From: JAIYDJ01 sp031400505
GTDB lineage: Bacteria > Pseudomonadota > Alphaproteobacteria > Rhodobacterales > Rhodobacteraceae
Direction of reading: 5' to 3'
NCBI GenBank assembly: GCA_031400505.1
Contig: JANNPZ010000063.1
Location: forward strand, 39,752-103,751
DNA length: 64,000 nucleotides
Position 1 is the stretch's first letter; each line of letters opens with the position of its first letter. Positions 1 to 9,558 of the stretch are shown here, piece by piece. The position numbers and the translations under genes were made by a program. The notes beneath the pieces are model-generated. The model was not told the origin of the DNA and ran no database searches. It saw nothing but the letters and a program-made list of their open reading frames with translations.

Positions 1-977
1 CGGTGGTCGCAGCCTATCCCAAACTCAGTCACCGGTACTACCGCCTCAAGGCGAAATGGATGGGGCTCGACAGGCTGCAAGTCTGGGACCGCAACGCGCC
101 CTTGCCACATGACGACCCGAAACTGGTCGATTGGGCGACGGCGCAAGCGACGGTGCAGAACGCCTATGCCGGTTTTGATCCACGCATGGCCGCGCTGTCA
201 GAACCGTTTTTCACCAAAGGCTGGATTGATGCCGGCGTAAAGCCCGGCAAGGCCCCCGGCGCCTTCGCCCACCCCACCGTGACGACCGTGCATCCTTACG
301 TCATGCTGAATTACCTCGGCAAACCGCGCGACGTGATGACGCTGGCGCATGAACTGGGCCACGGCGTGCATCAAGTGCTGGCGGCGGGGCAAGGCGAGCT
401 GTTGTCATCCACGCCGCTCACCCTCGCCGAAACCGCAAGCGTCTTCGGCGAAATGCTGACCTTCCGCGCGCTTCTCGATGCGGCCAAAACTCCCGCCGAA
501 CGCAAGACCCTGCTCGCGGGCAAGGTCGAGGACATGATCAACACCGTGGTCCGCCAGATCGCCTTCTACGACTTTGAATGCAAACTCCACGCCGCCCGCG
601 CCGAAGGAGAGCTGACCCCGGACGACATCAACGCCCTTTGGATGAGCATCCAGGCGCAATCCCTTGGGGATGCGTTCGAATTCATGGACGGCTACCAGAC
701 GTTCTGGGCCTATATCCCCCACTTCGTCCACTCGCCGTTCTACGTCTACGCCTATGCCTTCGGAGACGGACTGGTGAATGCGCTCTACGCCGCCTACGAC
801 TCCGGCCTGCCCGATTTCCAGGAGAAGTACTTCGACATGCTAAGGGCCGGTGGATCGAAACACCACAAAGACCTGCTCGCCCCCTTCGGTCTCGACGCGT
901 CCGACCCAAAATTCTGGGACAAGGGCCTGTCGATGATCGCAGGTTTCATCGACGAGCTCGAGGCGATGGAAAGTTGA
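1..977 (+). CDS. M3-family oligoendopeptidase, C-terminal part (5' end outside window)
   Basis: Zinc metallopeptidase of the M3 (PepF/oligopeptidase F) family, a cytoplasmic enzyme that degrades short peptides. About 324 residues are visible; the reading frame is open at the left edge, so the N-terminal helical half lies outside the window. The zinc site HELGH is at 348-362, and the downstream LAETASVFGEM segment supplies the third, glutamate ligand. The C-terminal region rich in Tyr and His (around 690-780) is typical of the family's substrate-binding lobe. PepF-type proteins are usually about 600 residues, so roughly half is present. Family assignment is secure; the exact subfamily and substrate are not. 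Confidence 0.9.
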   Translation, partial: VVAAYPKLSHRYYRLKAKWMGLDRLQVWDRNAPLPHDDPKLVDWATAQATVQNAYAGFDPRMAALSEPFFTKGWIDAGVKPGKAPGAFAHPTVTTVHPYVMLNYLGKPRDVMTLAHELGHGVHQVLAAGQGELLSSTPLTLAETASVFGEMLTFRALLDAAKTPAERKTLLAGKVEDMINTVVRQIAFYDFECKLHAARAEGELTPDDINALWMSIQAQSLGDAFEFMDGYQTFWAYIPHFVHSPFYVYAYAFGDGLVNALYAAYDSGLPDFQEKYFDMLRAGGSKHHKDLLAPFGLDASDPKFWDKGLSMIAGFIDELEAMES

Positions 978-1460
978 ACGGCGACCGACTGGCCCGTGTC
1001 AGAGACCGACGAATATCATAGCTGTCGTGCGGCCCATCCATCTGTCGCCGCTCGCCGGATCAGAGCGTGACACCACGTCGTGTCAAACGGCACGCTGACC
1101 TTGGTGCCCGTCCACTGCTGCCTTGCGCTGGCAACGGGGCGTGCCGGTCTGCAACGCATCGCGGGGCAAGCGAAACCTTGGCCTTACGAACGGCTTGTTG
1201 GCGGGCTGGTCTGCGGTGACTGAAAACAATCCGGATTTTGAGGCGCTGTTTGCCTTCTTTGAAACCAATTGCCTGACCTTTGGTTCCCGGAAAGGGCAGC
1301 ACAAGTAGGGGGCAAGGACCGGCTAGTTCCTCTGCGTCCGCAAGTCCTGAAACGACCGCCGCCCCGGGCGAGACTATCAGCCCCTTCTTCTCTGCACAAA
1401 TATCCCACGGGGGCGCGGGGGTGTGAAACCCCCGCTCTGCCCGTGCCGCCCACGCGGCGG
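978..1460. other. Intergenic region, about 480 bp, no convincing gene
   Basis: It lies between the 3' ends of two convergent genes. A short plus-strand ORF (1123-1308) shows no recognisable domain and no good ribosome binding site, so I do not call it. The only structured element is the GC-hairpin repeat at 1391-1434, listed separately. Confidence 0.5.
1391..1434 (-). repeat. Dispersed GC-hairpin intergenic element, copy A
   Basis: Read on the minus strand it starts with a hairpin of 8-bp arms (GCGGGGGT/ACCCCCGC, TTCAC loop), then GCCCCCGTGGGATATTTG. The same architecture occurs at 51182-51227 and 63377-63430: a G/C hairpin, a C-run, then GGGATATTT. This copy has diverged at its AT-rich end (GCAGAGAAGAA instead of GCCAAGATGAA). 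Confidence 0.7.
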
Positions 1461-2453
1461 TCAGATGGAAATTTCCACCCCCACCGCATAGGCCCGGTCC
1501 ATCATGGCTTGCGTGCCACGCACGAATTCCAGCGGGTTGGGATAGGCCTCGCCGGTGCGCACCGACCGGCTGAACGCCTCGACCTGCAACACATAGTGGT
1601 TGGCCGCCGGAAACCGCTCGACTGTCACCCTGTTGCCGCCCTGGTGCAGTTCCACCTCGGCCAGATCGTTGACATTGGCGTTGAACGGCCCGCCCTCCAG
1701 CCGGATCATCCCCCGATCGCCCTGGAACGTCGCGACCTGCCGGTTGTAAAGCCGCATCGAGGTCATCGAGCCATAGGTGAAGCGGCCCGCTGGCCCCTCC
1801 ATCACCGCTGTCACGTTTGCAAAACTGTCGATCCCGTTCGACCTGATGAACTGCGCCTGAACCTCCACCGGTTCGGCCCCGGTCACGAACCGCGCGCAGC
1901 CAAAGGTATAGACCCCAATATCGCGCAGTGAACCGCCCCCGGTTTCAGGACGGTTGCGGATGTTCTGACCGTCCGTCATGTGAAACGAAAACGCGACATC
2001 GACATGCCGAAGCGTGCCGATTTCACCCGTCTCCAGCCACTCTTTCGCGCGCCGCCACTGCGGATGAAAGGTGATCATATAGGCCTCGGCCGCCAGCAAA
2101 CCGCTGGCATCGCGCGCGGCGATGATCCGGTCAATCTCTGAGGCGTGCAGGGCAATCGGCTTTTCTGTCAGCACATGTTTGCCTGCGGCCAACGCCTTCA
2201 GCGTCCATTCAACATGCAGATGATTGGGCAGCGGCACATAGACCGCATCGATGTCCGGGTCCGACAGCAAGGCGTCATAGCTGGAATGGACCCGCAAACC
2301 CGGTCGGAACGCCGCAAACCCGGCAGCTTTGGCCGGATCAGATGTCGCCAGCGCCACCAGGTCGGCCCCTTTGGCCGCGTGAATTGCCGGCCCCATGTGA
2401 TGCAACGCAAAATTGGCTGCGCCCAGAATTCCCCACCGAACTGCGTCCGTCAT
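1461..2453 (-). CDS. Gfo/Idh/MocA-family NAD(P)-dependent oxidoreductase
   Basis: A sugar or polyol dehydrogenase-type enzyme with an N-terminal Rossmann fold (GILGAANFA near residues 7-15) and a C-terminal alpha/beta substrate domain. The EKP motif (LTEKPIALH, about residue 95) carries the lysine that contacts cofactor and substrate. Its length of about 330 residues is normal. I chose the ATG at 2453 (MTDAVRWGILG) because the Rossmann strand follows directly; an in-frame ATG at 2465 would add four residues. The substrate cannot be told from sequence. The gene is monocistronic, with rpoH next on the same strand. Confidence 0.85.
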   Translation of the reverse strand: MTDAVRWGILGAANFALHHMGPAIHAAKGADLVALATSDPAKAAGFAAFRPGLRVHSSYDALLSDPDIDAVYVPLPNHLHVEWTLKALAAGKHVLTEKPIALHASEIDRIIAARDASGLLAAEAYMITFHPQWRRAKEWLETGEIGTLRHVDVAFSFHMTDGQNIRNRPETGGGSLRDIGVYTFGCARFVTGAEPVEVQAQFIRSNGIDSFANVTAVMEGPAGRFTYGSMTSMRLYNRQVATFQGDRGMIRLEGGPFNANVNDLAEVELHQGGNRVTVERFPAANHYVLQVEAFSRSVRTGEAYPNPLEFVRGTQAMMDRAYAVGVEISI

Positions 2454-2540
2454 ATTTGCCCCCATCCATTCCCGCAGATGCCTAGCGCGGCTGAGCGCTT
2501 GCGTCCAGCGGGCAGGTCAGTCGAGGCTTGGCAACGGCCG

Positions 2541-3437
2541 TCAGACGGGCACCTGCATGCCTTTGCCGCGGGCCAGTTCGCGGATGCGGCCTTGCAGTTT
2601 TTCGAACGCACGGACCTCGATCTGCCTGATCCGTTCGCGGCTTACGCCGTAGCTGGCCGACAAATCTTCCAGGGTCACCGGATCTTCCGACAGCCGCCGC
2701 TTTGCCAGCACATCGCGTTCCCTGTCGTTGAGAACCGACATGGCCTGCATCAGCAATTGATGCCGCGCGTCGTATTCGTCCTTTTCTGCGTAGTCCCCGG
2801 CCTGATCGGAATGTTCATCCTCCAGCCAGTCCTGCCATTGCGTCGAGGATTCGCCATCCGAGCCGACCGTGACGTTCAACGAGGCATCCGACCCCGCCAA
2901 TCGCCGGTTCATGTCGATGACTTCTGATTCTGACACACCCAGATCAGTGGCGATCCGGGTTACGTTTTCAGGTCGCAGATCCCCCTCTTCCAACGCGCCA
3001 ACCTTGGCTTTGGCCTTGCGCAGGTTGAAGAACAGCTTTTTCTGGGCAGACGTGGTGCCAAGCTTCACCAGGCTCCACGATCGCAGGATGTATTCCTGAA
3101 TCGAGGCGCGGATCCACCACATCGCGTAAGTCGCGAGGCGAAAACCTTTTTCCGGGTCTAACCGCTTGACCGCCTGCATCAAACCGACGTTCGCCTCGGA
3201 AATCACCTCGGCCTGCGGCAGGCCGTATCCGCGATACCCCATGGCGATTTTCGCGGCCAGACGCAGGTGGCTCGTCACCATCTTGTGCGCCGCCTGCGCA
3301 TCCTGGTGATCGACCCAGCGTTTGGCCAGCATGTATTCTTCCTCGGGTTCCAAAAGCGGAAACTTGCGGATTTCCTGCATATAGCGGTTCAGTCCCTGTT
3401 CCGGGCTGGGTGCGGGAAGATTGGCGTAGGTGCTCAT
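2541..3437 (-). CDS. rpoH: RNA polymerase heat-shock sigma factor (sigma-32)
   Basis: Alternative sigma factor that directs RNA polymerase to heat-shock and, in Rhodobacterales, also oxidative-stress promoters. At 298 residues it is full length. Region 2 is clear (GFRLATYAMWWIRASIQEYI, around 100-120), and it is followed by the diagnostic RpoH box QKKLFFNLRK (about 130-140), which separates RpoH from RpoD. Region 4 has the helix-turn-helix SRERIRQIEVRAFEKL near residue 270. Many alphaproteobacteria carry two RpoH paralogues; I cannot say which this is. The roughly 145 bp upstream may hold its promoter, but I see no obvious consensus. Confidence 0.95.
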   Translation of the reverse strand: MSTYANLPAPSPEQGLNRYMQEIRKFPLLEPEEEYMLAKRWVDHQDAQAAHKMVTSHLRLAAKIAMGYRGYGLPQAEVISEANVGLMQAVKRLDPEKGFRLATYAMWWIRASIQEYILRSWSLVKLGTTSAQKKLFFNLRKAKAKVGALEEGDLRPENVTRIATDLGVSESEVIDMNRRLAGSDASLNVTVGSDGESSTQWQDWLEDEHSDQAGDYAEKDEYDARHQLLMQAMSVLNDRERDVLAKRRLSEDPVTLEDLSASYGVSRERIRQIEVRAFEKLQGRIRELARGKGMQVPV

Positions 3438-3582
3438 GCTTTGCCCCTTGGGAAGTCTCTTGTCAGGTCTGGCGCCGTCCTGCCCGAGAATTGTCGCTTG
3501 GCCGTAGATGCCAGATTTTCAGGATTGTAACTAACAACACATGAATATTGCTGCGTCGCACTGAAAGATTTGTTTCGTCTGT

Positions 3583-4632
3583 TCACGCGGATGTCACCGC
3601 ACCGCGCAAACCTGCCATCAATTCAGCCATGTCGGCGGGCAATGGCGACGAAAACTCCATCCTTTCGCCCGTCACCGGATGCAGGAACCCCAAGGTTGCT
3701 GCATGCAAGGCCTGCCGGGGAAAGGTATTGCCAAGTGCCGCCACCGCATCGCCAAACAATTTGGGCGGCAGTTTACGCTTGCCGCCATAGGTCAGATCGC
3801 CCAGCAGCCCATGCCCCGCATGCGCCATGTGCACCCGGATCTGATGCGTGCGCCCGGTTTCAAGCCAACATTCAATCAGTGCCGCAACATCTTGAAATAC
3901 TTCAATCACGCGCGCGCGCGTCACCGCGTGGCGACCTTGATCCCACACCACGGCCTGCCGCTGGCGATCCGTCTTGTGGCGGGCGAGATGCGTTGCGATC
4001 TTCAAGATACCTCCCGCTTCAAAGCTGATGCCACGGGTGCCGCGCAGACGCGGATCATTGGCGTTGGGCACTGCATGCACCACGGCCAGATAACGACGCG
4101 TGACGCTGTGATCTTCGAATTGCACGGCCAGCCCGTGATGCGCGCGATCAGACTTTGCGACCACCAGCAGGCCTGTCGTGTCCTTGTAGATGCGGTGCAC
4201 GATGCCGGGACGCCGTTCCCCGCCGATCCCGGACAGCGTGTCGCCGCAATGCGCCAGCAACGCGTTCACCAGCGTGCCAGAGGGCGATCCGGGGGCCGGA
4301 TGCACCACCATACCCGCCGGTTTGTCGATCACGATCAGATCGCCATCCTCCCACACCACGGACAGCGGAATGACTTCGGCTTGCGTTTCAACGGCGGCCA
4401 CCGGATCAAGACGCAGCGCGTAAACCTCGCCCGCGACGACCCGCGCCTTCGCATCGCTGACCGTTTGCCCGCCAAGACTTACCGCACCTTCGTCAATCAT
4501 TCGCATCAGGCGTGACCGTGACAGCGCCGCTGCCTCTGGCACCGCCGCTGCAAGCGCTTTATCAAGACGGTTGGGGGCGTCGTCACCAATGGTGACAAGC
4601 AGCGTCTGCGGCGCATGGTGAGGGATGGACAT
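3583..4632 (-). CDS. RluA/RluD-family pseudouridine synthase with catalytic Asp replaced by Tyr
   Basis: Has the architecture of a 23S rRNA pseudouridine synthase (RluD-like): an N-terminal S4 RNA-binding domain (NRLDKALAAAVPEAAALSRS, residues about 18-37) and a catalytic domain. About 349 residues. The catalytic motif of the family is HRLDKDTSG; here it reads HRIYKDTTG, with Tyr149 (codon 4186-4188) where the invariant catalytic Asp should be, one G-to-T change from GAC. The surrounding motifs (KPAGMVVHP, GRTHQIRVH) are intact. The start at 4632 (MSIPHHAPQ) puts the S4 domain at the N-terminus; an upstream open frame to 4905 is antisense to the next gene and is rejected. The start codon region overlaps the divergent gene at 4625. 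If the base is real, the enzyme should be inactive. Confidence 0.88.
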   Translation of the reverse strand: MSIPHHAPQTLLVTIGDDAPNRLDKALAAAVPEAAALSRSRLMRMIDEGAVSLGGQTVSDAKARVVAGEVYALRLDPVAAVETQAEVIPLSVVWEDGDLIVIDKPAGMVVHPAPGSPSGTLVNALLAHCGDTLSGIGGERRPGIVHRIYKDTTGLLVVAKSDRAHHGLAVQFEDHSVTRRYLAVVHAVPNANDPRLRGTRGISFEAGGILKIATHLARHKTDRQRQAVVWDQGRHAVTRARVIEVFQDVAALIECWLETGRTHQIRVHMAHAGHGLLGDLTYGGKRKLPPKLFGDAVAALGNTFPRQALHAATLGFLHPVTGERMEFSSPLPADMAELMAGLRGAVTSA

Positions 4633-4948
4633 GAACGATGCTCCGGAAGGCGAGGCGCTGCCGCCAAGCTTGAGGTTCCTCAAATGGCTGGTGATCGTGT
4701 TGACCCTGACCATGATTGGCGGTGTTCTAACCGTGGTTGGTGTGCTTGTCACCCGCATGCCGCAGGTTCGTGCCCAGGGTCCGGTCCTGCCCGAAAACCT
4801 GACGCTGCCGGAAGGTACTTCGGCGGCGGCCGTCACCGCAGGACAAGGCTGGTTTGCCGTGGTGACAACCGATGACCGCATCCTGATTTTCGACAGCAAC
4901 GGCAAGATGCATCAAGTTGTCCAGATTAAACCGATGGCTGACCAATAG
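4625..4948 (+). CDS. Small single-pass membrane protein (possibly the DUF6476 family)
   Basis: A 107-residue protein with an acidic N-terminus, one strong membrane helix (residues about 19-42, LVIVLTLTMIGGVLTVVGVL) and a soluble C-terminal part ending in a beta-rich segment (WFAVVTTDDRILIFDSNGK). It resembles small proteins conserved next to rluD-like genes in Rhodobacteraceae; the family name is from memory. Starts at 4625 or 4631 are both possible, and either overlaps the divergent pseudouridine synthase start at 4632. Topology suggests the C-terminal part is periplasmic. Function unknown. Confidence 0.75.
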   Translation: MDMNDAPEGEALPPSLRFLKWLVIVLTLTMIGGVLTVVGVLVTRMPQVRAQGPVLPENLTLPEGTSAAAVTAGQGWFAVVTTDDRILIFDSNGKMHQVVQIKPMADQ

Positions 4949-5049
4949 CAGCGTTTCATAGGCTTGACCGAAGGCACGGTGATGTCATTTGCTTGCGCGC
5001 AGCGCTGCATCGGGTTGTGGCATTTGACACCCTTGAAAAACAGGTCTGC

Positions 5050-6852
5050 ATGCGTCCCGTATTTGACCCTTGGGAATCCCCGCAAGATCCTGTGCGCCAT
5101 CAGATATTGTCGCAACGCAAGATCCTTGTCGAAGAGGCACCTGCAAGGTTGGTGGCAACATTGCTGGCTTACGCAGTTTCGGCAGCTTTTCTGCCCGTGC
5201 TGTTCGTGGCGACCCTTGCGGCGATCAACTTGCTGGCAGAGATCATGGTCGACCTTGTAATGCGCGACGTCGACATGCTGATGGCGCGCAAAACCCGCCG
5301 CTGGGTACTGTGTGGCTGCACCTTTGTGCATGAGGCGTGTTTTGTCCTGCCCCCTGCGGTGATCTGGCATCTGGATGACCCGTTGGCAAAGGCCTTCGCC
5401 GTCGGAATGTCTGCCAGTACAATGATGCACATTGCCACAGTGCGTGCGATCTACTTGCCGATGGGGCTTAGCGGGGCATTGGCCATAAGCATAATTGTTC
5501 TGACATCCAACGGGTTGTACTGGATTGGCAAATTTGAGTGGATTAGTCTGTCGATATCAATGCTTTGCGCAGTCGTGGCTTTGGGGTACTTCCTGTCCGC
5601 CCTGTTGTCGAACAATCGCCTGCACCGCGCGACATCGGCAAGCTGGGCCGCAGCGGTGGTGGCGAATGCAGCCAAGGGCCGGTTCTTGGCGCAGATGAGC
5701 CACGAGTTGCGCACACCGCTGAATGCAATTCTGGGGGTCGGACATGCAGAGTTGTCTTGTCAGAACGACCCCGTCAGCCGTAGCAGGCTCGAGCTTTTGG
5801 TGGACTCGGCCGCAGGCTTGGGCGTTCTCCTAGACGACATCCTTGACCTTTCGGCAGTTCAGGAAGGCCGTTTGCCGATCCGCCCCGAAACCATCAACCC
5901 GCGCTTCATCCTGACGGCGTCGGCGGCATTGTTTCGACCCCAGGCCGAAGCGGCGGGGTTGCGGCTGGATTTGCGTCTGGACCCAAACTTGCCCGCAGCG
6001 GGACGTGCCGATGGCCGCAGGTTGCGCCAGTGCCTGTCCAACATCCTGTCGAACGCGATCAAATACACCGCGCAAGGTGAAATCCTGATGACGGCTCGCA
6101 TGGCGGGCCAGGACCTTCTGTGCATCGAAGTGGACGACTCGGGCGAAGGCGTCCCCGAAGATCTGCGCGAGACAATCTTTGAACCCTTTGGACGGGGTCG
6201 CGGGCTGCAGGCTGGCACCGGATTGGGCCTGACGATCAGCCGAACTCTCGCACGTCGCATGGGGGGCGATCTTGTGCTGCTGCCGTCCCAGCAAGGGGCA
6301 CGTTTTTGCCTGACCCTGCCGCTTGAACCGGTCAGTTCTTTGCCGGTGCCGTCGATGAACCTGCCGGCGTTGCACCTGCCGTCGTTGTACCTGCATGGAC
6401 GCCTGATCCTGGTTGTGGATGACATTGCATCCAATCGGCTTGTCGCTGCGACATATCTGCGCTTTCTAGGAGCCGAGGTGGCCGAGGCCAACAGCGGCGA
6501 GGCGGCCTTGCAGTTGATCGCGACAATCAGACCGGCAGCGGTCTTGCTGGACATGAACATGCCCGGTCTGAGCGGCATCGAAACTTTCAAACGGCTTCGG
6601 CAAACGCAGGGTGGTGCCAAAATTCCGGTGATCGCGGTTACAGCAGATGCGACCGATGAACATCGCCGTATGTATCTTGCCGCCGGGCTTGATGGCTTTG
6701 TGACGAAACCGCTTTCGCCAGAACGTCTGGCAGAAACGATGCGCCACCATTTGCCCCCGTCAACCGATCTGGCTGCAGGACCTGAACCCGCACAAATCTT
6801 GCCGAACACCGAAACCGGCCGACACACCACTCCGTCCGGCGCGAAGGCGTGA
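5050..6852 (+). CDS. Membrane hybrid histidine kinase with C-terminal receiver domain
   Basis: Two-component sensor of about 600 residues. The N-terminal 190 residues hold roughly six hydrophobic segments and no recognisable extracellular sensor domain. A HisKA domain with the phospho-acceptor His follows (FLAQMSHELRTPLNAIL), then a HATPase domain with N box (NILSNAIKYT), G1 (DDSGEGVP) and G2 (GTGLGLTIS). The C-terminal receiver has LVVDD, the phospho-acceptor Asp in LLDMNMPG and the conserved Lys in VTKPLS. No histidine phosphotransfer domain is present and no response regulator gene is adjacent, so the output is unknown. I prefer the ATG at 5050; a TTG at 4993 would extend it by 19 residues. 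Confidence 0.9.
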   Translation: MRPVFDPWESPQDPVRHQILSQRKILVEEAPARLVATLLAYAVSAAFLPVLFVATLAAINLLAEIMVDLVMRDVDMLMARKTRRWVLCGCTFVHEACFVLPPAVIWHLDDPLAKAFAVGMSASTMMHIATVRAIYLPMGLSGALAISIIVLTSNGLYWIGKFEWISLSISMLCAVVALGYFLSALLSNNRLHRATSASWAAAVVANAAKGRFLAQMSHELRTPLNAILGVGHAELSCQNDPVSRSRLELLVDSAAGLGVLLDDILDLSAVQEGRLPIRPETINPRFILTASAALFRPQAEAAGLRLDLRLDPNLPAAGRADGRRLRQCLSNILSNAIKYTAQGEILMTARMAGQDLLCIEVDDSGEGVPEDLRETIFEPFGRGRGLQAGTGLGLTISRTLARRMGGDLVLLPSQQGARFCLTLPLEPVSSLPVPSMNLPALHLPSLYLHGRLILVVDDIASNRLVAATYLRFLGAEVAEANSGEAALQLIATIRPAAVLLDMNMPGLSGIETFKRLRQTQGGAKIPVIAVTADATDEHRRMYLAAGLDGFVTKPLSPERLAETMRHHLPPSTDLAAGPEPAQILPNTETGRHTTPSGAKA

Positions 6853-6962
6853 AACGACTGTGCTTGGTCGCCCTGAACAAGTTGCCACGAGCCGGTCCCG
6901 CGCCGCTTGCGTCTTGGATCGGGGGGTGCGACTTGGCCAACTGACATAAACCGGAGGCGAAA

Positions 6963-8399
6963 ATGATCGGGGATCTGCAGGCATGGGATGCGACGGCGCT
7001 GGCAGATCTGGTGGCAAAGCGGGAAGTCAGCCCAATCGAACTGCTGGACGCAGCCCTTGCGGCGGTTGCAAAGCGCAATCCGGCAATCAACGCCGTGGTG
7101 CTGATACAAGAGGGCGTCGCACGGCAGGCGATTGCGGATGGCCTGCCCGAAGGGCCATTCCGGGGCGTGCCCTTTCTGATCAAGGATCTGGGATGCGAGG
7201 CAGTGGCGTTTCCGTCCCACAACGGATCACGCCTGTTTGCCGACACGCGCTATGGCCGGGATTCCGCGATATTTGAACGCATCCGGGCAACCGGGGTGGT
7301 GACATTCGGGCGCACCACCAGCCCCGAAGGCGGCATCGGTACGGCGACCGAGGCTGCGGTATATGGCGGGCCTACGCGCAATCCGTGGAACCTTGATCAC
7401 ACGCCGGGGGGGTCATCCGGGGGATCGGGGGCGGCGGTGGCAGCGGGAATCGTAGCCATGGCGCATGGCTCGGACGGGGGCGGGTCGGTGCGCATTCCGG
7501 CGTCCTGTTGCGGGCTGTTCGGGTTCAAGCCGACGCGGGCCCGCCTGCCGGACGGGCCTTACGTCGGCGAAGGGTGGGCGGGCATGGCGATCGACGGATT
7601 TCTGACCCGGTCAGTGCGCGACACCGCCGCGATGCTGGATGCCTGCGCCGGGGCCGATCTGGGCGCGCCCTATCATGCGCCCCCGCTGCTCGCAGGCCAT
7701 GCGCGGGCGATTGAACGGCCCCCGCGCCGGTTGCGGATCGCGATCTGCGACACCACGCTTGCGGGCGAACCGATTGACGGGCGCGTGGCAGACGTCGTGC
7801 GGCGCGCGGGGCTGTTGCTGGAACAGTTGGGCCATCAGGTGGAGCCGGGCTATCCGGCGATGGCCGATGTGCCAAAGATGATGCGGGCCTGGACTGACAT
7901 CGTCGCGGTTGGAACGGCGCTGTCGATAAAGGGCGGGTTGAAAGGGCGCGATCTGACCGGCGATCTGGTCGAAGGGGTCGGGCGCGGTGCGGTGGCTCAT
8001 GCGGCATCACTGTCACCTTTGCGCTATCTGGAGGCGGTGGGGGACATCCACGCTTTCGGCCGGCAGATGGCCGCATTCTTTGACGCTGGGCCCGATATCC
8101 TGTTGTCGGCAACGCTGGCCGAGCCACCCGCACGGATCGGCCGGTTCAACCACACCACAACCGACTATGTCGGCTACCGCACTGGGCCGCAGGGGATTTT
8201 TGCCTATTCGCCGTTCTGCGCAGCTTTCAATGCGTCGGGCCAGCCTGCCGCGAACCTGCCTTTGGGGACGGTGGATGGTCTGCCCGTTGGCGTTCATCTG
8301 GCCGCGCCTTTCGGGGCAGACGAAGAATTGATCGCTTTGTGTGCGCAAATCGAGGCCGCAGAACCCTGGGCGGATCGCAGGCCAGCAAGCTTGGGTTAA
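6963..8399 (+). CDS. Amidase-signature (AS) family amidase
   Basis: Hydrolase of the GatA/AtzF-like amidase signature family, 478 residues, which is typical. The Ser-cisSer-Lys triad is visible: Lys in PFLIKDLG (about residue 77), the glycine/serine-rich segment [10 protein letters not shown] (cis-Ser), and the nucleophile in [11 protein letters not shown]. It is followed after about 60 bp by a polyamine-type ABC importer in the same direction, suggesting that an amide-containing substrate is imported and cleaved. It is unlikely to be the glutamyl-tRNA amidotransferase subunit, because no gatB or gatC lies nearby. The natural substrate is unknown. Confidence 0.88.
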   Translation: MIGDLQAWDATALADLVAKREVSPIELLDAALAAVAKRNPAINAVVLIQEGVARQAIADGLPEGPFRGVPFLIKDLGCEAVAFPSHNGSRLFADTRYGRDSAIFERIRATGVVTFGRTTSPEGGIGTATEAAVYGGPTRNPWNLDHTPGGSSGGSGAAVAAGIVAMAHGSDGGGSVRIPASCCGLFGFKPTRARLPDGPYVGEGWAGMAIDGFLTRSVRDTAAMLDACAGADLGAPYHAPPLLAGHARAIERPPRRLRIAICDTTLAGEPIDGRVADVVRRAGLLLEQLGHQVEPGYPAMADVPKMMRAWTDIVAVGTALSIKGGLKGRDLTGDLVEGVGRGAVAHAASLSPLRYLEAVGDIHAFGRQMAAFFDAGPDILLSATLAEPPARIGRFNHTTTDYVGYRTGPQGIFAYSPFCAAFNASGQPAANLPLGTVDGLPVGVHLAAPFGADEELIALCAQIEAAEPWADRRPASLG

Positions 8400-8461
8400 T
8401 TTCCTTGCGCCATCGCCGAATTGCGGAAATTGTGATCAAAAGCCGCCTGAGGAGCCTGCCA

Positions 8462-9520
8462 TTGTCAAAAATCGCTGTCGAGGCGCGCAACGCGGTCAAG
8501 GCCTTTGGGCAGGGCGGCCAGGCGGTGCGGGCCTTGGATGACGTGTCGGTCCAGATCAACCGGGGCGAGTTCTTCACGCTGCTGGGGCCATCGGGTTGCG
8601 GAAAAACCACGCTTTTGCGGCTGATTGCCGGGTTCGAAATGCCGACAAGCGGTGCTATCTTGCTTGATGGGGTAGATATCACAAACCTGCCGCCCAACCG
8701 GCGTCCGGTGAACACTGTGTTTCAAAACTATGGTTTGTTCCCGCATCTGACAGTGGCGCAAAACATCGCGTTCGGGCTAGAAATGCTAGGCCGGCCCCGG
8801 GCCGAGGTGGCCGCCCGGACAGAGCAGATGCTGGCGCTGGTCAAGCTCGATGCGTTGGCAGGGCGCAAGATCTCGCAACTGTCCGGCGGGCAGCAACAGC
8901 GGGTGGCACTGGCGCGGGCGCTTGCCCCGCAGCCCAAGGTGTTGCTTTTGGACGAGCCCTTGTCGGCATTGGATTTGCAGTTGCGCAAGGACATGCAGAT
9001 CGAGTTGAAACGGCTGCAAGTGGAAACCGGGATTACCTTTGTTTTCGTGACCCATGACCAGGAAGAAGCCCTGACGATGAGCGACCGTATCGGCGTGATG
9101 AGCGCCGGCAAGTTGCAGCAAGTGGGCAGTCCGCGCGAAATCTACACGCAACCAGTCAACCGGTTCGTGGCGTCGTTTATCGGTGATACGAATTTCCTGT
9201 CCGGGCAAACCGTGCCAGGCGGGGTGCAACTTGGCTGCGGCGCGATGGTCGAAGTGGCAAGCGCCAAGGCGGGCGCGGTGACGGTTACGGTGCGGCCAGA
9301 ACAAGTGCGCATCGAAAGCGAGGCAACCGGGGGCATCCCGGCTATGGTGAAGTCGCTGGTGTATTTCGGAACTGACACCCATTGCCATCTTGCGCTGCGC
9401 GATGGGGCAGAAGTAGTGGCGCGGGTGCAGAACCCGACAGGCGGGGATGTCGGGCTCGTGGTTGGTCAAAAAGTCTGCTTCCGGATTGCGCCGGATGCGG
9501 CACAAGTGCTGCAGGACTAG
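8462..9520 (+). CDS. Polyamine-type ABC transporter, ATP-binding protein
   Basis: ATPase of a PotA-like importer, 352 residues. Walker A is [13 protein letters not shown] (about residue 40), the signature is [14 protein letters not shown], Walker B is [12 protein letters not shown], and the H-loop is [11 protein letters not shown]-terminal TOBE-type domain follows. The start is taken as the TTG at 8462, preceded by GAGGAG; the upstream frame to 8339 overlaps the amidase and lacks family similarity. It forms an operon with the two permeases and the binding protein downstream, and probably with the amidase. Confidence 0.9.
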   Translation: MSKIAVEARNAVKAFGQGGQAVRALDDVSVQINRGEFFTLLGPSGCGKTTLLRLIAGFEMPTSGAILLDGVDITNLPPNRRPVNTVFQNYGLFPHLTVAQNIAFGLEMLGRPRAEVAARTEQMLALVKLDALAGRKISQLSGGQQQRVALARALAPQPKVLLLDEPLSALDLQLRKDMQIELKRLQVETGITFVFVTHDQEEALTMSDRIGVMSAGKLQQVGSPREIYTQPVNRFVASFIGDTNFLSGQTVPGGVQLGCGAMVEVASAKAGAVTVTVRPEQVRIESEATGGIPAMVKSLVYFGTDTHCHLALRDGAEVVARVQNPTGGDVGLVVGQKVCFRIAPDAAQVLQD

Positions 9521-9558
9521 ACGATGAGCGCCAGCGCAAAGCACGGGATGGCCAAGCG

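Noticed and set aside
1123..1308. 61-codon plus-strand ORF between the M3 peptidase and Gfo/Idh gene
   Set aside because: No ribosome binding site of note, no domain, and overlapping ORFs of similar quality on the other strand.
4633..4905. N-terminal extension of the pseudouridine synthase
   Set aside because: It is antisense to the small membrane protein gene and has no family similarity; the S4 domain begins just after the ATG at 4632.
5859..7220. 453-codon minus-strand ORF over the histidine kinase
   Set aside because: Shadow of a gene with clear HisKA, HATPase and receiver motifs on the other strand.
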